Notes: generated by a model from the letters alone, not told the origin. Shown: positions 10,138 through 20,727, counted from the stretch's first letter. The stretch: 64,000 nucleotides of DNA from Allobosea sp. Root381 (GCF_001429395.1 NZ_LMJT01000004.1:62694-126693); one strand, 5' to 3'. Numbers and translations: made by a program.

Positions 10138-10593
10138 TCAGATGACCATTGCCGAAAGATCCGCCTCGGCGACCAGGGTGCCCTCGACGCGAGCCTCGCC
10201 GCGGTAGAACCAGATGTTGCGCTTGCGCGCCATCTTGGTCAGGTGGAAGCGTAGCGTATCGCCAGGCCCCACCGGCTTGCGGAACTTGGCATTGTCGATG
10301 GTGGTGAAGAGCACGCTGCGGACCGGCTCGTCACTGCCGCGCGAATTGACCACGAGCACTCCAGCCGTCTGCGCCATCGCCTCGATCATCAGCACGCCCG
10401 GAAAGACCGGCCGGTCAGGGAAATGGCCGGTGAACTGCGGCTCGTTGATGGTGACGTTCTTGATGCCGATGCCGGACTCGTCACCATTGATTTCAACGAC
10501 GCGGTCGACCAACAGGAAGGGATAGCGGTGCGGAATGCAGGCCATGATCCTCTGGATGTCTGCCACACCCAGCGTCGCCGTCACCTCGGTCAT
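10138..10593 (-). CDS. fabZ: 3-hydroxyacyl-[acyl-carrier-protein] dehydratase
   Basis: Hot-dog fold dehydratase of type II fatty acid synthesis, removing water from 3-hydroxyacyl-ACP. It competes with LpxA for the same hydroxyacyl-ACP pool, hence the conserved pairing. The product is 151 residues. The catalytic His is in [12 protein letters not shown] and the catalytic Glu in [17 protein letters not shown]. The frame stays open far upstream, but the ATG at 10593 begins the family-typical N-terminus [17 protein letters not shown] and lies just after GAAGAG. It sits 89 bp downstream of lpxD and 52 bp upstream of lpxA. Confidence 0.96.
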   Translation of the reverse strand: MTEVTATLGVADIQRIMACIPHRYPFLLVDRVVEINGDESGIGIKNVTINEPQFTGHFPDRPVFPGVLMIEAMAQTAGVLVVNSRGSDEPVRSVLFTTIDNAKFRKPVGPGDTLRFHLTKMARKRNIWFYRGEARVEGTLVAEADLSAMVI

Positions 10594-10682
10594 CTCTTCA
10601 TATCTCCCCGCGGACCGTCCGTGCGGCCGCATCTTCGATCCGTTCCGGCCCGCAGGCCAGCGAATCCTGCCGGCAGACAGGC

Positions 10683-11750
10683 TCAGCCCTCGCCGCGCCC
10701 CTCGGTGCGGCCCTTGCCGCGATTGGCGACCAGCGTCTTCAACAGCGCGCTCTCGCGCGCCCAGCTCAGCGCGGGCTGGGCCGGGTAGCCGCCATAGCGG
10801 GCACCGCGCGGAATGTCGCCCGCGACGCCGCTCTGGGCCGCAACCTGCGCGCCCATGCCGACGGTCAGATGGCCGGCAAGGCCGACCTGGCCACCGAGCA
10901 CGACGAAATCCTCTAGCGTCGACGAACCAGCAATGCCGACCTGCGAGACGATGACGCAATGCCGCCCGATCACCACGTTGTGGCCGATCTGGACGAGGTT
11001 ATCGATCTTGGTGCCTTCGCCGATCACGGTGTCACGGCTGGCGCCACGGTCGATGCAGGTGTTGGCGCCGATCTCGACATCGTCCTGGATGATGACGCGC
11101 CCGATCTGCGGCACCTTCATATGGCCGCGAGGGCTCATCGCGAAGCCAAATCCGTCCTGGCCGATGCGGGCGCCGGGATGAATGATGACCCGGTTTCCGA
11201 TCAGCGTCGCCTGCAGCGAGCAGCCCGGGCCGATCGAGCAATTGCGGCCGATCCGAACCTGCGGGCCGACGACGGCATGCGACCCAACCACGGTCCCGGC
11301 GCCAATCTCGGCTCCCGGGCCGATGACCGCACCCGGATCTACCGTCACGCCGGCTTCCAGCACTGCCGTGGCGTGAACGAAGGCCCCGGGCGCGACGCCC
11401 TGCGAGCCGAAGACGGAACCGGGTTTCAGCGCCGAGGGGAAGAAGCGGGCCAGCACCTTGGCGAAGGCATGATAGGGTGCCGGCGAGACCAGTGCCGTCG
11501 TGCCAGCCGGCACGCGCTCGGCGAAGCGCGCCGAGACCAGACACAGGCCCGCTGCCGTCGCGGCGAGCGCGTCGGTATATTTCGGGTTGTCCATATAGGC
11601 GAGGTCGGCCGGGCCGGCATTCTCCAGCGCCGCGGCGCCAGTGACCTTGCGAGCCGGATCGACGCCCTCTGGTAGCGTCACGCCCGAAATGGCAGCGACC
11701 TCGCCGAAGTTGAGCGAGGTCGCGAGCGGAAAGAATTGCGGTTCTGACAT
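10683..11750 (-). CDS. lpxD: UDP-3-O-(3-hydroxyacyl)glucosamine N-acyltransferase
   Basis: Third committed step of lipid A synthesis, N-acylating UDP-3-O-acyl-glucosamine. The 355-residue product has the N-terminal LpxD uridine-binding domain ([17 protein letters not shown]), then a long hexapeptide beta-helix ([19 protein letters not shown] and onward) with the catalytic His in [15 protein letters not shown], and a C-terminal helix. The ATG at 11750 is the first that gives a family-like N-terminus; its ribosome-binding site is weak. It starts 40 bp after bamA ends. No skp/ompH gene lies between bamA and lpxD, unlike gammaproteobacteria. Confidence 0.95.
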   Translation of the reverse strand: MSEPQFFPLATSLNFGEVAAISGVTLPEGVDPARKVTGAAALENAGPADLAYMDNPKYTDALAATAAGLCLVSARFAERVPAGTTALVSPAPYHAFAKVLARFFPSALKPGSVFGSQGVAPGAFVHATAVLEAGVTVDPGAVIGPGAEIGAGTVVGSHAVVGPQVRIGRNCSIGPGCSLQATLIGNRVIIHPGARIGQDGFGFAMSPRGHMKVPQIGRVIIQDDVEIGANTCIDRGASRDTVIGEGTKIDNLVQIGHNVVIGRHCVIVSQVGIAGSSTLEDFVVLGGQVGLAGHLTVGMGAQVAAQSGVAGDIPRGARYGGYPAQPALSWARESALLKTLVANRGKGRTEGRGEG

Positions 11751-11790
11751 TGAAAAGATCCGGTGCGGGGCGCCGAGGCGCCCCGCCTCG

Positions 11791-14310
11791 TCAGAAGCGG
11801 GTTCCGCCGGAGAAGCGGAAGGCCTGGGTCCGGTCGCCGCCGTACTTGGCGGTAATACCATTGAGGGTGCCGATCTGCCCGTCATCCTTCGTCAGAGCGT
11901 AGGCGTAGTCGAAGCGGATCGGGCCGAGCGGCGACTGCCAGAGCAAGCTGACACCAACCGAAGAGCGGATCATGTTCTTGTCGCGCACGCAGGCAACGTT
12001 GCTCTGGTACTGCGAATTCGCCACCACATTGAACTGACGCGCCGCCGAACCGGCCGGGCAGCTCCCAAAAGCGGGGTTGGTAATCGAGCTGGAACCACCG
12101 TCGTAATTGAACAGCGTACCGGCATCGGCGAAGACCGCGCCGCGCAGGCCGAGATCGCGCGGCAGGCCCCAGATCGGGAACTGAACCTCAAGCGAACCGC
12201 CGAAATAGGTGGTGCCGCCGAGCGCGTTGGCCGTCGGGTCGTTCGTCACGTCGCGCGGGCCGATACCGGACGGCGCGAAACCACGCACCAGCGACGGTCC
12301 AAGGAAATAGTGGTCGATCATGCGCAGATCGCCGCTGGTCGCCTGGACGTGACCGCCCTGGACACGGACGAAGCCGACGACGTCGTCGAAGATCTCCTTG
12401 TAGTAGCGCGCATCGGCCGAGACGCGCAGGAACTTCGAGTCGCCGCCCACGCCGGCAAATTCAGGCTTCAGCTCGGCGACGAAGCCGTTGCGCGGATTGA
12501 TGGTGTTGTCGAGCGAGTTGTAGTTGAAGCTCAGGCCCACCAGCGACGTCAGCGTCGAGCCCGCCGCTTCCTTCACCGCGATCGTCGCCTCGCCGTTGGT
12601 CAGGCAGTTGTAGATGCCGTCAGCGGGGATAGAACCAGGGAAAGGTCCCGGGGTAATACCGGCGATCGGGTAGCTACAATCGTTATAGGGACGACTGGTC
12701 GTATTCGGGATGTCGATCTCGGTGCTGTAGATCGAGTAGCGCGGCGTGATCGAGAGTTCTTCCGTGATCGGGAAAGTCAGGCGGACGGTACCGCCGGTGA
12801 CACGGCTCTCGAAGCGGCCGGTGTTGTAGTTGTCGCTGAACTTCGAGAACAGGTCGAAGCCCGCGGCGATGCGGTACCCGAGGAAATACGGCTCGGTGAA
12901 GGAGAAGTCGACGCCCTGCGTGCGCTGGCCCAGCGTGCCCGCGATGCGGACGAACTGGCCGCGGCCGAGGAAGTTCGACTCCGAGAGCGAGATTTCGCCG
13001 ATGATGCCGTCCGAGGTCGAGTAACCGCCGGCGATCGAGAACGAGCCGGTCGCCTTGTCCTCGACGTCGATGTTGACCACGACGCGATCCGGAGCGGAGC
13101 CGGGCTCGTTGGTGATGCGAACCTTGTTGAAGAAGCCGAGGTTGTTGAGGCGACGCTCGGCGCGATCGACCATCACCTTGTTGTAGGCATCGCCTTCGCC
13201 GAGATCGAGCTCGCGGCGAACGACATAGTCGCGCGTACGGGTATTGCCGCGCACATTGATGCGCTCGACATAAACCCGCGGCCCTTCGTCCACGACATAG
13301 GTGATGCCGATCAGGCGGCCGGCCTCGTCGCGATCGCCGCGCGGGCGAACCTGAGCGAAGGCATGGCCGCGGCGGGAAACCTCTGTCGTCAGGTTGACGA
13401 GCGACTTCTCCACGGCCTCGGCATTGTAGGTGTCGCCGGCAGAGGTGACGACATAGCCCTGAAGCACGGCGGGATCGATGTCGCGCAGGGCCGAATCGAC
13501 CGAGACGTTGCCGACCTTGTACTGCGGGCCTTCGGTGACGGCGACGTCGATGACCCAACCGCCGGCCGTCTCATCGAAACGAGCGGTGTTGCTGACGATC
13601 TGGAAGTCGGCATAGCCGTTCTTCAGATAGAAGCGGCGGATCAGTTCGAGGTCGGAAGTGATCCGGTCCGGATCATAGACGTCGGAGGTTTTGATGAAGC
13701 TGAGGAAATTCGACTCGGTCGAGCTCATCAGCCCGCGCAGGCGGCCGTCTGAATAGACCTGATTGCCTTCGAAATTGATCGACTTGATACCGGTCTTGCC
13801 GCTCTCGTTGATGGTGAAGACCACGTCCGAGCGGCCGTTCGGCAGCGGCGCGATGCGACCGCTGACGGAGGACAGGCCGTAGCCGGCCCGGCGGTAGACT
13901 TCCCTAAGACGCACAACATCGGAATCGATCAGCGCCTGGCTCATCGGGCCGCCGGCCTTGGACTGCACCTGCTGGAGCAGGATGTCGCTCTTCAGGCGGC
14001 GATTGCCCTCGAAAGCGACGCGGTTGATCGTGTCGTTCTCCTGCACGGAGATGACCGTCTGCGCGCCGCGGCGGCTGACCTGAACATTGGTGAACAGACC
14101 GGTCGCGAGAAGACTCTGGCGAATCTCCTGGGACGAACCCTGACCTACCGCGTAGGAGCGGATCGTCTCCGCATCGACGCGCCTGTTGCCCTGGACAATC
14201 ACGGCCTGCGCAAACACCACGCCACCGCTCACGGCCAACATGAAGGCCGAAAGTCCGACCGAACGAGAGAGCCGCATTCTGAAGGACCGGCTCTTTTGGG
14301 TCGACGTCAT
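11791..14310 (-). CDS. bamA: Outer membrane protein assembly factor BamA
   Basis: Central Omp85 component of the BAM complex that folds beta-barrel proteins into the outer membrane. The 839-residue product has an N-terminal signal region ([17 protein letters not shown]), then POTRA repeats starting at [17 protein letters not shown], and a C-terminal 16-strand barrel with the family motif [20 protein letters not shown] and a terminal aromatic residue (FSGGTRF). The ATG at 14310 is chosen; the open frame runs 23 codons further upstream without a plausible start. It follows rseP after an unusually long 382-bp spacer, so it probably has its own promoter. Confidence 0.97.
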   Translation of the reverse strand: MTSTQKSRSFRMRLSRSVGLSAFMLAVSGGVVFAQAVIVQGNRRVDAETIRSYAVGQGSSQEIRQSLLATGLFTNVQVSRRGAQTVISVQENDTINRVAFEGNRRLKSDILLQQVQSKAGGPMSQALIDSDVVRLREVYRRAGYGLSSVSGRIAPLPNGRSDVVFTINESGKTGIKSINFEGNQVYSDGRLRGLMSSTESNFLSFIKTSDVYDPDRITSDLELIRRFYLKNGYADFQIVSNTARFDETAGGWVIDVAVTEGPQYKVGNVSVDSALRDIDPAVLQGYVVTSAGDTYNAEAVEKSLVNLTTEVSRRGHAFAQVRPRGDRDEAGRLIGITYVVDEGPRVYVERINVRGNTRTRDYVVRRELDLGEGDAYNKVMVDRAERRLNNLGFFNKVRITNEPGSAPDRVVVNIDVEDKATGSFSIAGGYSTSDGIIGEISLSESNFLGRGQFVRIAGTLGQRTQGVDFSFTEPYFLGYRIAAGFDLFSKFSDNYNTGRFESRVTGGTVRLTFPITEELSITPRYSIYSTEIDIPNTTSRPYNDCSYPIAGITPGPFPGSIPADGIYNCLTNGEATIAVKEAAGSTLTSLVGLSFNYNSLDNTINPRNGFVAELKPEFAGVGGDSKFLRVSADARYYKEIFDDVVGFVRVQGGHVQATSGDLRMIDHYFLGPSLVRGFAPSGIGPRDVTNDPTANALGGTTYFGGSLEVQFPIWGLPRDLGLRGAVFADAGTLFNYDGGSSSITNPAFGSCPAGSAARQFNVVANSQYQSNVACVRDKNMIRSSVGVSLLWQSPLGPIRFDYAYALTKDDGQIGTLNGITAKYGGDRTQAFRFSGGTRF

Positions 14311-14692
14311 CGGGTCGCCTATTCCATTTCTCAGGTCACCACCCCTGTTACGGGGGCCGCAGCCGACAGGCAACAGCATGGGGACATTGCAGTCGAAACG
14401 CTTCTACAAAGTTTCCCGCGGGGTGCAAACCAGCATTGTCGTTAACAAATTATTTTTCGCCGCGTCGTTGCCACGGAGCCACGCGCCACGCCGCGATTTC
14501 GCCGCAAAGTCACGAGGGAAAACGCCAAATGCGAGCTTCCGCGCCAAATGCGCGCCCTGTGCATCGCCCGGGCTCATCCGGCCCTTCGGTGCGCGGAAAG
14601 CTAAAAAAGACCCCAACCCGTTAACGTCCGAGCTCTTGATCTGACGTAACGGCGCCAGTCGGCTCAGGGCTTCGAGGCGGAGCGTTACGCGG
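14311..14692 (-). promoter_or_regulatory. rseP-bamA spacer, likely bamA promoter and leader
   Basis: 382 bp without a supported gene inside an otherwise tightly packed chain. Next to the rseP stop, CGTAACG (14645-14651) and CGTTACG (14683-14689) form a perfect 7-bp inverted repeat. It is extended by CTGAC (14641-14645) and GTCAG (14692-14696), with no U-run. A weak promoter candidate reads TTGCAC (14423-14428), 16 bp, TAGAAG (14401-14406) on the minus strand. Short AT-rich tracts such as AAATAATTTGTTAAC on the minus strand near 14438-14457 stand out from the GC-rich surroundings. Confidence 0.35.
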
Positions 14693-15844
14693 TCAGAGCA
14701 GCGAGCGGACGTGGACGATATCGTTCCAGGTGACGAACAGCATCAGCATCAGCACAAGCCCGAGACCGAGGCGGAAGCCGATCTCCTGCGCCCGCTCGCT
14801 CAATGGCCGGCCCCGCAGTGCCTCGACCGCATAGAACAGCAGGTGCCCGCCATCCAGCATCGGCACCGGGAACAGATTCATCAGCCCGATCGAGACCGAG
14901 AGGATCGCAGCGAGGTTGATCAGGCCGAGAAGCCCGGCGCTGTCGGCGACCAGCCCGGAAACCTGCGCGATTCGGATCGGGCCGGAAAGCTGATCGACCG
15001 ATTCCCGGCCGGTCACCAGCTTCGCGAGATAGTCATAGGTGCGCTCGACCACGTACCAGGTCTCGCTGACGCCGAGCTTCGCCGATTCGAGCAGGCCGAA
15101 ATGCTGCGTCTTCCAGTCGCTCGCCTGACGCGAGGCCTGAACGCCGAGAACGCCGATGCGCTGCTTGCCGAGCGGCGAGCTCTGCTCGACAAGCGCGGGC
15201 GTGACCGGCAGCGTCAACGTACTCCCGGCCCTGTCGACCACGATCGAGAGTGTCTCGTTCGGGCGGGCGGAAATCGCGCGCTGCATGTCCGCGAAGCCGG
15301 CGATCGGCCGGCCGTCGATCGACAGCACAAGATCGCCCGCGAGCAGCCCGCCGCGCTCCGCAGCACTGCCGGCGACGACCTGATCGACGCGCGGCGCCAG
15401 CACCGGTTTGCCGAAGATATAGGCCGTCGAAGCGAAGATCAGGATCGCGAGCAGGAAATTGGCGATCGGACCGGCGGCGACGATGGCCGCGCGCTCGCCG
15501 ACCGATTGGGCCGGGAAGGAGCGCTCCCGCTGGCGCGCGGTCATCGTGGCCAGAGCGGCATCGTCGGTGCCGCTCGAACTCGCCTCAGTGTCGCCCGAGA
15601 ACTTGACGTAGCCGCCAAGCGGGATCAGCGCGAAGCGCCAGCGCGTGCCGTGCCGGTCGTTGAAGCCGAAGAGTTCGCGGCCGAAACCGATCGAGAACAC
15701 CTTCACGTCGACGCCGCACCAGCGCCCGACGAGGAAATGCCCGAGTTCGTGGACGAAGACGACCACCGTCAGGACGAACAGGAAAGGCACGAGGTAGCCG
15801 AGGAGAAAGGCCCCTGCGTTCCAGAGCGTCGCCACGAAATCCAT
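14693..15844 (-). CDS. rseP: RIP metalloprotease RseP (site-2 protease)
   Basis: Intramembrane zinc metalloprotease that cleaves transmembrane anti-sigma factors and leftover signal peptides. The 383-residue product has the zinc motif HELGH in VVFVHELGHFLVGRWCGVDV, followed by SIGFGRELFGF, a central PDZ region (GGLLAGDLVLSIDGRPIAG), and the C-terminal LFPVPMLDGGHLLFY motif that supplies the third zinc ligand. The ATG at 15844 is preceded by GGGAG. It lies 22 bp after dxr in the same operon-like chain, which is a typical alphaproteobacterial arrangement. Confidence 0.96.
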   Translation of the reverse strand: MDFVATLWNAGAFLLGYLVPFLFVLTVVVFVHELGHFLVGRWCGVDVKVFSIGFGRELFGFNDRHGTRWRFALIPLGGYVKFSGDTEASSSGTDDAALATMTARQRERSFPAQSVGERAAIVAAGPIANFLLAILIFASTAYIFGKPVLAPRVDQVVAGSAAERGGLLAGDLVLSIDGRPIAGFADMQRAISARPNETLSIVVDRAGSTLTLPVTPALVEQSSPLGKQRIGVLGVQASRQASDWKTQHFGLLESAKLGVSETWYVVERTYDYLAKLVTGRESVDQLSGPIRIAQVSGLVADSAGLLGLINLAAILSVSIGLMNLFPVPMLDGGHLLFYAVEALRGRPLSERAQEIGFRLGLGLVLMLMLFVTWNDIVHVRSLL

Positions 15845-15866
15845 CAAAATCTCCCGATCCGTCGGC

Positions 15867-17045
15867 TTAGGTGGCAGTGAAAGGCGGCTGGGACAAGAGC
15901 GCGCGCGCGCGGCTTCTCGCCTCTTGGTCAATGGCGACTGCGCCCGCGACGTCGGCTGGCGCCGCGAGCCCCGGTTCGGCTCCGGCGCAGACCGCCTCGA
16001 CGAGCGCGGCGATGCCGGGGAAAGCGATGCGCTCCTCGAGAAAGGCCGCGACCGCGACCTCGTTGGCGGCGTTCAGGATGACCGGCATCGCGCCGCCCTC
16101 CGCGAGCGCTGCCATGGCGAGGCCGAGCGCCGGAAAACGCACGAGATCCGGCCGCTCGAAGGCCAGCGGCGCCGAAGCCGCCAGATCGAGGAAACGCGCT
16201 GCCGGCGCATCCAGCCTGCCGTCGACACCGAGGCAATGGGCAGCGGCGACGCGCATGTCGGGCAAGGCCATGCCGGCGCTTACCGACCCGTCGCGGAAGG
16301 TGACGAGGCCGTGGACGAGCTGCTGCGGATGCACGAGCACCTCCAACTGGCCATGATCGAGACCGAACAGGAAGCAGGCCTCGATCAGCTCCAGCCCTTT
16401 GTTCATCATGCTGGCGGAATCGATCGAAATCTTGGCGCCCATCGCGTAATTCGGATGGGCCAGCGCCTGCGCCGGGCGCGCCGCCGCGATCTCGGCCGCG
16501 CTCCAGGTCCGGAAGGGTCCGCCAGACGCCGTCAGCGTCATACTGCGGATCGACGAGACAGGCTCGGAGCCGAGGACCTGGAACAGTGCATTATGCTCGG
16601 AATCGAGCGGCAGGATGCGGGCACCCACGGCCTTAGCGCGCGCCATCACGGCGGCGCCGGCGCAGACGAGGCTCTCCTTGTTGGCGAGCGCGATGGCCCG
16701 GCCCGGCGTCAGCGCGGCAAAGGTCGCCTCCAGACCGGCGGCACCGGAGATCGCGCTGACGACGATGTCGCTTTCCATCGCTACCGCATCGAGCACCGCC
16801 GCCCGCCCTGCCCCGCAGGTGATGCCGCTGCCGGCCAGGGCCCTGGCCAGAGCCGGCCCCGCGGAGGCGTCGGCGAGGGCGGCAAAGCTCGCCCCCGTCT
16901 CGACAGCGACCCGCGCCAGAGCTTCCGCGTCGCGCCCGGCGACCACGGCGCCGATCTTCAGGCGCTCGGGGTTTTCCGCCACGACCTCGCGCGTCGATCG
17001 GCCGATGGAGCCGGTAGCCCCCAGAATCGTGACTGTACGAAGCAT
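15867..17045 (-). CDS. dxr: 1-deoxy-D-xylulose-5-phosphate reductoisomerase
   Basis: NADPH-dependent enzyme converting DXP to MEP, the committed step of the non-mevalonate isoprenoid pathway; it feeds undecaprenyl phosphate made with UppS two genes upstream. The 392-residue product has the NADPH-binding start TVTILGATGSIGRSTREVV, the substrate-binding LPLDSEHNALFQ, LTASGGPFR, and the YAMGAKISIDSASMMNKGLELIE block. The ATG at 17045 is chosen although its ribosome-binding site is poor. It begins 8 bp after the cdsA stop, so coupling with cdsA is likely. Confidence 0.97.
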   Translation of the reverse strand: MLRTVTILGATGSIGRSTREVVAENPERLKIGAVVAGRDAEALARVAVETGASFAALADASAGPALARALAGSGITCGAGRAAVLDAVAMESDIVVSAISGAAGLEATFAALTPGRAIALANKESLVCAGAAVMARAKAVGARILPLDSEHNALFQVLGSEPVSSIRSMTLTASGGPFRTWSAAEIAAARPAQALAHPNYAMGAKISIDSASMMNKGLELIEACFLFGLDHGQLEVLVHPQQLVHGLVTFRDGSVSAGMALPDMRVAAAHCLGVDGRLDAPAARFLDLAASAPLAFERPDLVRFPALGLAMAALAEGGAMPVILNAANEVAVAAFLEERIAFPGIAALVEAVCAGAEPGLAAPADVAGAVAIDQEARSRARALLSQPPFTAT

Positions 17046-17053
17046 GCGATGTT

Positions 17054-17884
17054 TCAGAACTGGAGATGGATCAGGAACAGCGCGATGCCGGCGAAGACGA
17101 GCACCGCCCAATAGCCGTCGAGACGATCGAGGAAGCCGCCATGGCCCGGAATGAGGCGGCTGGAATCCTTGGCGCCGAAGCGGCGCTTCAGCGCCGATTC
17201 GAAGAGATCACCCATCTGGCTGAACACCGAGGCGGCGAGCGAGCCGAAGATCACCGGCACCGGCCCGACGAGCGCCGCCGCGCCCGGCGTCAGCGCCCAG
17301 ACGGCATAGCCGCAGAGCGTACCGGCGATCAGACCGCCGATCGCGCCGGACCAGGTCTTGCCGGGGCTGACGCTCGGCATCAGCCTGGGGCCCCCGAAGC
17401 GGCGCCCGGTGAAATAGGCTGCGATGTCGGTGAACCAGACCACGCCAAAGCTCCAGATCACGAGCGCGAGCCCGATTTCGGGAAGCGACCGCAAAGCCGG
17501 GACGATCAGGGCGAAGGCGAGCGCATAGGCGACGCCGCAAAGCTCCAGCGCGAGCCGGCCCTTGACCAGGGGCGTCAACACGGCGCCGGCCAGCGCTGCG
17601 GCCGCTGCGGCGCCCGCGAGCGCCGGCTGGCTGGCCGAAGAGAAGCCGAGCAGGGTTCCAGCGCCGACCACGCCGATCGCGGCGGCAATCGCATGGTCCC
17701 GCCGGACCATGGCGAGCCATTCATAGGCGACGAGCCCGGCGACCAGGATCCAGACGATCCGGAACGGCCAGCCGCCCCAGGCCGTGGCCGCCAGGATCGC
17801 GGCAGCCAGCACCAGGGCCGAGACGACCCTGAGGCGCAGTTCGCTGGAACCGGCCTTCCTCCCGCCGGGGGGCGCCTCGCTCAT
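17054..17884 (-). CDS. cdsA: Phosphatidate cytidylyltransferase
   Basis: Integral membrane enzyme making CDP-diacylglycerol from phosphatidate and CTP, the branch point to phospholipids. At 276 residues with about eight hydrophobic segments it matches bacterial CdsA. The C-terminal signature is clear: [20 protein letters not shown] followed by [10 protein letters not shown]. The first bases overlap the uppS stop by 4 bp (17881-17884), so the two are probably coupled. Confidence 0.96.
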   Translation of the reverse strand: MSEAPPGGRKAGSSELRLRVVSALVLAAAILAATAWGGWPFRIVWILVAGLVAYEWLAMVRRDHAIAAAIGVVGAGTLLGFSSASQPALAGAAAAAALAGAVLTPLVKGRLALELCGVAYALAFALIVPALRSLPEIGLALVIWSFGVVWFTDIAAYFTGRRFGGPRLMPSVSPGKTWSGAIGGLIAGTLCGYAVWALTPGAAALVGPVPVIFGSLAASVFSQMGDLFESALKRRFGAKDSSRLIPGHGGFLDRLDGYWAVLVFAGIALFLIHLQF

Positions 17885-18639
17885 GCGGCGCCTGCGGCGC
17901 GGTCGGATGGTTCCGAGAGGCCACCGAAGCGCCGCTCGCGCCGGCCATATTCGGCCAGCGCATCCTCGAAGGCCGCGCGGTCGAAATCGGGCCAGAGCAC
18001 CGGCGTGAAAACGAATTCGGAATAGGCTGCCTGCCAGAGCAGGAAGTTCGAGACACGCGTCTCGCCGGAGGTGCGGATCACCAGCTCGGGATCGGGAATA
18101 TCGACGGTGTCGAGGCGCGCTGCAAGCACTCCCTCGTCGATTGCCGCCGGGTCGATCCGCCCTGCCGCCGCGTCGGCCGCGAGCTGCCGCGCCGCCCTGA
18201 CGATCTCATCGCGCGAGCCGTAGTTGAAGGCGACGACCAGCGTCATGTGGGTGTTGTCGCGCGTCACCGCCTCGGCATGCTCGACCAGCCGGCGCAGATC
18301 GGGCGCGAGGTCGTCCCGGCCGCCGATGATGCGCACGCGCACGCCGGCTGAATGAAGCTCGCCGAGGTCCTTCTCGACGAAGCGCTTCAGCAGGCCGAGC
18401 AGAAACGAGACCTCGGTCGCGGGCCTGCGCCAGTTCTCGGTCGAGAAGCTGTAGAGGGTGAGAATCCGCACACCAAGGTCGCCGGCGTTTCGAACCGCGC
18501 AGCGCAGCGCCTCAAGTCCGCGCCGATGGCCTTCCTGGCGCGGCAGGCCACGCATCTGCGCCCAGCGGCCATTGCCGTCCATGATAATGGCGACATGGCC
18601 GGGAATAACGGGGCGTCCCGGGCGCTGGCCTGCTGACAT
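17881..18639 (-). CDS. uppS: Undecaprenyl diphosphate synthase (cis-prenyltransferase)
   Basis: Cis-prenyltransferase that extends FPP with eight isopentenyl units to C55-PP, the lipid carrier for peptidoglycan and O-antigen. The 252-residue product has the catalytic Asp in [20 protein letters not shown], the [14 protein letters not shown] motif, [14 protein letters not shown] and the C-terminal [20 protein letters not shown] signature. It follows frr by 82 bp and overlaps cdsA by 4 bp. Confidence 0.97.
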   Translation of the reverse strand: MSAGQRPGRPVIPGHVAIIMDGNGRWAQMRGLPRQEGHRRGLEALRCAVRNAGDLGVRILTLYSFSTENWRRPATEVSFLLGLLKRFVEKDLGELHSAGVRVRIIGGRDDLAPDLRRLVEHAEAVTRDNTHMTLVVAFNYGSRDEIVRAARQLAADAAAGRIDPAAIDEGVLAARLDTVDIPDPELVIRTSGETRVSNFLLWQAAYSEFVFTPVLWPDFDRAAFEDALAEYGRRERRFGGLSEPSDRAAGAA

Positions 18640-18721
18640 TCTCGATATGCCTCGTTCGGCCTCTTGCCGGGAGATTCTTGCCGGGGACCCTGGCGCGGCG
18701 TCCGGCGCGGCGCCGGCGACG

Positions 18722-19291
18722 TCAGACGCTCAGGATTTCCTTTTCCTTCGTCGCCAGCGCCTGGTCGATCTCGGCGATGTACTGGTCGGTGACCTTCTGC
18801 ACCTGATCGGACTGGCGCGTCACGTCGTCCTTGGTGAAGGCGCCATCCTTCTCGACCTTCTTGATGATGTCGATGGCATCGCGGCGGACATGGCGCACGG
18901 CGATCTTCGACTCTTCGGCGTATTTATGCGCGACCTTGACCATCTCCTTGCGGCGCTGCTCGTTCAGCTCCGGAATCCGGATGCGCAGGACCTGCCCTTC
19001 CGTCTGCGGATTGAGGCCGAGATCGGATTCCCGGATCGCCTTGTCCACCGCATTGACCATGCTCCGGTCCCAGACCTGGACGCTAAGCAACCGGGCCTCG
19101 GGAACACTGACCGTCGCGAGCTGCGAAAGCGGCTGGCGGGCGCCGTAGGCCTCGACCTGGATGGGGTCGAGCATGTTGGCGGAGGCGCGGCCTGAACGCA
19201 GGGAGGCCAGGTCGCCCTTGAAGGACTGGACCGCGCCCTGCATGCGGCGCTTCACGTCGGCGAGATCGAACGTCGTCTGGGCCATCGTCAT
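18722..19291 (-). CDS. frr: Ribosome recycling factor
   Basis: With EF-G, splits post-termination ribosomes. The 189-residue product is of family length (about 185), with the three-helix bundle residues [39 protein letters not shown] and [19 protein letters not shown]. Two near starts exist: ATG at 19291 (AAGG, 5-nt spacing) and ATG at 19285 (MAQTTFDL, 11-nt spacing); either is possible. It heads the minus-strand chain running to lpxB. The pyrH-tsf-rpsB block lies farther upstream, separated by a plus-strand VOC gene. Confidence 0.97.
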   Translation of the reverse strand: MTMAQTTFDLADVKRRMQGAVQSFKGDLASLRSGRASANMLDPIQVEAYGARQPLSQLATVSVPEARLLSVQVWDRSMVNAVDKAIRESDLGLNPQTEGQVLRIRIPELNEQRRKEMVKVAHKYAEESKIAVRHVRRDAIDIIKKVEKDGAFTKDDVTRQSDQVQKVTDQYIAEIDQALATKEKEILSV

Positions 19292-19596
19292 CTAGACCTT
19301 GAACTGGAGCACCGCGCGAAAAGCGAAACCCGGCTTTCCGCCCGCTGCGATGCCACATCGGTGTTGTCATGCCGGGAGTAGCTTAATCGGGCGCGACCAT
19401 GGCGGCGAGGCCGCGCAGGGTCAAGAATTACATGCTGGAACAGCATTTTCAGGCGCCGGGAGCAAGAGAAAAGCAGCCAATGCGGGTATCCCGCACCGGC
19501 TGCGGACCACAAGCCGCCGCCGCCGGGCGGCATCCCTTCACGTCACGGGCGTCCCAAGGGTAGTCTCACCCCCTTGGCAAACCTTGGAGGACCGCC
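19292..19596. promoter_or_regulatory. Divergent frr / VOC-gene intergenic region
   Basis: 305 bp without a gene. On the minus strand a CTTGAC hexamer (19420-19425, the alphaproteobacterial -35 consensus) points toward frr, but the position 17 bp downstream (CCATGG) is a poor -10. Just beside it is the small inverted repeat ATGCTG-GAA-CAGCAT (19432-19446). A strong ribosome-binding site, TTGGAGG (19584-19590), belongs to the plus-strand gene. Nothing else is recognisable. Confidence 0.3.
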
Positions 19597-20010
19597 GTGC
19601 CGCGCCTGCACCGCATCGTCGAGACCGCGCTCTATGTCGACGATCTCGAACGAGCCCGGACCTTCTACGAAGACCAGCTTGGGCTGGAGCCCCTCATCAA
19701 GACCGGGACGCTTTTCGCATTCGACGTCGGGGCTGCAAGCGTGCTGCTGCTGTTCCAGCGCGGAGCCTCGCTTGCCACCCAGAACTCCGCCGGCGGCAGC
19801 ATACCACCGCATGACGGCAGCGGACCGCTGCACATCGCCTTTGCGATCGACGCGGAAGAGTTCGATGCCTGGGAATCCAGGCTCGACCAGTTCGGCATCG
19901 CCGTGGAAGGCCGCATGGAATGGCCCCGCGGCGGCAGGAGCCTCTATTTCCGCGATCCGGACGGGCATCTGCTCGAACTGGTCACGCCCGGCGTCTGGCG
20001 CAACTATTGA
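19597..20010 (+). CDS. VOC (glyoxalase/bleomycin-resistance) superfamily protein
   Basis: Single 137-residue VOC-fold protein with two beta-alpha-beta-beta-beta modules. Visible family features are HRIVETALYVDDLERARTFY at the start, GPLHIAFAIDAEEFDAWE in the middle (His as a likely metal ligand), and the ending LYFRDPDGHLLELVTPGVW with the C-terminal Glu ligand. Metal-dependent enzymes of this type include glyoxalases and thiol transferases; substrate cannot be assigned. The start is GTG at 19597 with TTGGAGG at 6-nt spacing. It is monocistronic, divergent from frr and convergent with pyrH (9 bp between stops), interrupting the otherwise minus-strand block. Confidence 0.88.
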   Translation: MPRLHRIVETALYVDDLERARTFYEDQLGLEPLIKTGTLFAFDVGAASVLLLFQRGASLATQNSAGGSIPPHDGSGPLHIAFAIDAEEFDAWESRLDQFGIAVEGRMEWPRGGRSLYFRDPDGHLLELVTPGVWRNY

Positions 20011-20019
20011 GGAAGGGCC

Positions 20020-20727
20020 TCAGGGCGTCACATAGGTTGCCCTGCCCTCGCCGCGCAGAACGGCGGCGAGCGCGCCCTGCTCCGCGATCGAGAACACGAC
20101 GATGGTCAGGCCGGCGTCGCGGGCGAGCGCGAAGGCGGCGGTGTCCATCACCTTGAGGTCGCGCGTGATCGCCTCGGCATGAGTCAGCGTATCGTAGCGA
20201 ATCGCGTCCGGGTCCTTTTTCGGATCGGCCGAATAGACGCCATCGACCTGCGTCGCCTTCAGCAGATGGCTGCAGCCGAGCTCGGCGGCCCGCAGGGCCG
20301 CACCGGTATCGGTAGTGAAATAGGGATTGCCGGTGCCGCCGCCCAGGACGACGACCTTGCCGTTGGTCATGTGGTCGAGGGCGCGCTTGCGAGCATAGCT
20401 CTCGCAAAGAGAAGGCATCGGCACGGCCGACATGGCGCGCGCGGGCGCACCCGCGCTCTCGATCGCGTGCTCCAGCGCCAGCGCGTTCATCACCGTCCCG
20501 AGCATGCCGATCGAATCGGCGCTGGTGCGGTCGAGCCCCTTGTTCAGGCCCTGGACGCCGCGGAAGAAATTGCCGCCGCCGACCACGATGCCGATTTCGA
20601 CGCCCTCGCGCGAAGCATTCGCGATGTCGGCTGCGAGCGCGGTCAGCGTCGCGCCGTCGAGGCCGGATCCCGCCTTGCCGGCAAGGGCTTCACCGGAGAG
20701 CTTAACGAGAACGCGCTTGGGCCTCAT
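20020..20727 (-). CDS. pyrH: UMP kinase
   Basis: Amino acid kinase-fold enzyme phosphorylating UMP to UDP, a hexamer regulated by GTP and UTP in proteobacteria. The 235-residue product shows RVLVKLSGEALAG, VVGGGNFFRG, the SADSIGMLGTVMNALALEHA signature, KVVVLGGGTGNPYFTTDTGA and a KATQVDGVYSADPKKDPDA region. It follows tsf, but a strong terminator lies between them, so it may use its own promoter. Gene order rpsB-tsf-pyrH-frr is the bacterial norm; here a VOC gene intervenes before frr. Confidence 0.98.
   Translation of the reverse strand: MRPKRVLVKLSGEALAGKAGSGLDGATLTALAADIANASREGVEIGIVVGGGNFFRGVQGLNKGLDRTSADSIGMLGTVMNALALEHAIESAGAPARAMSAVPMPSLCESYARKRALDHMTNGKVVVLGGGTGNPYFTTDTGAALRAAELGCSHLLKATQVDGVYSADPKKDPDAIRYDTLTHAEAITRDLKVMDTAAFALARDAGLTIVVFSIAEQGALAAVLRGEGRATYVTP

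Noticed and set aside
14404..14616. 70-codon minus-strand ORF in the rseP-bamA spacer
   Set aside because: Mixed composition, no ribosome-binding site, no recognisable domain; the region looks regulatory.
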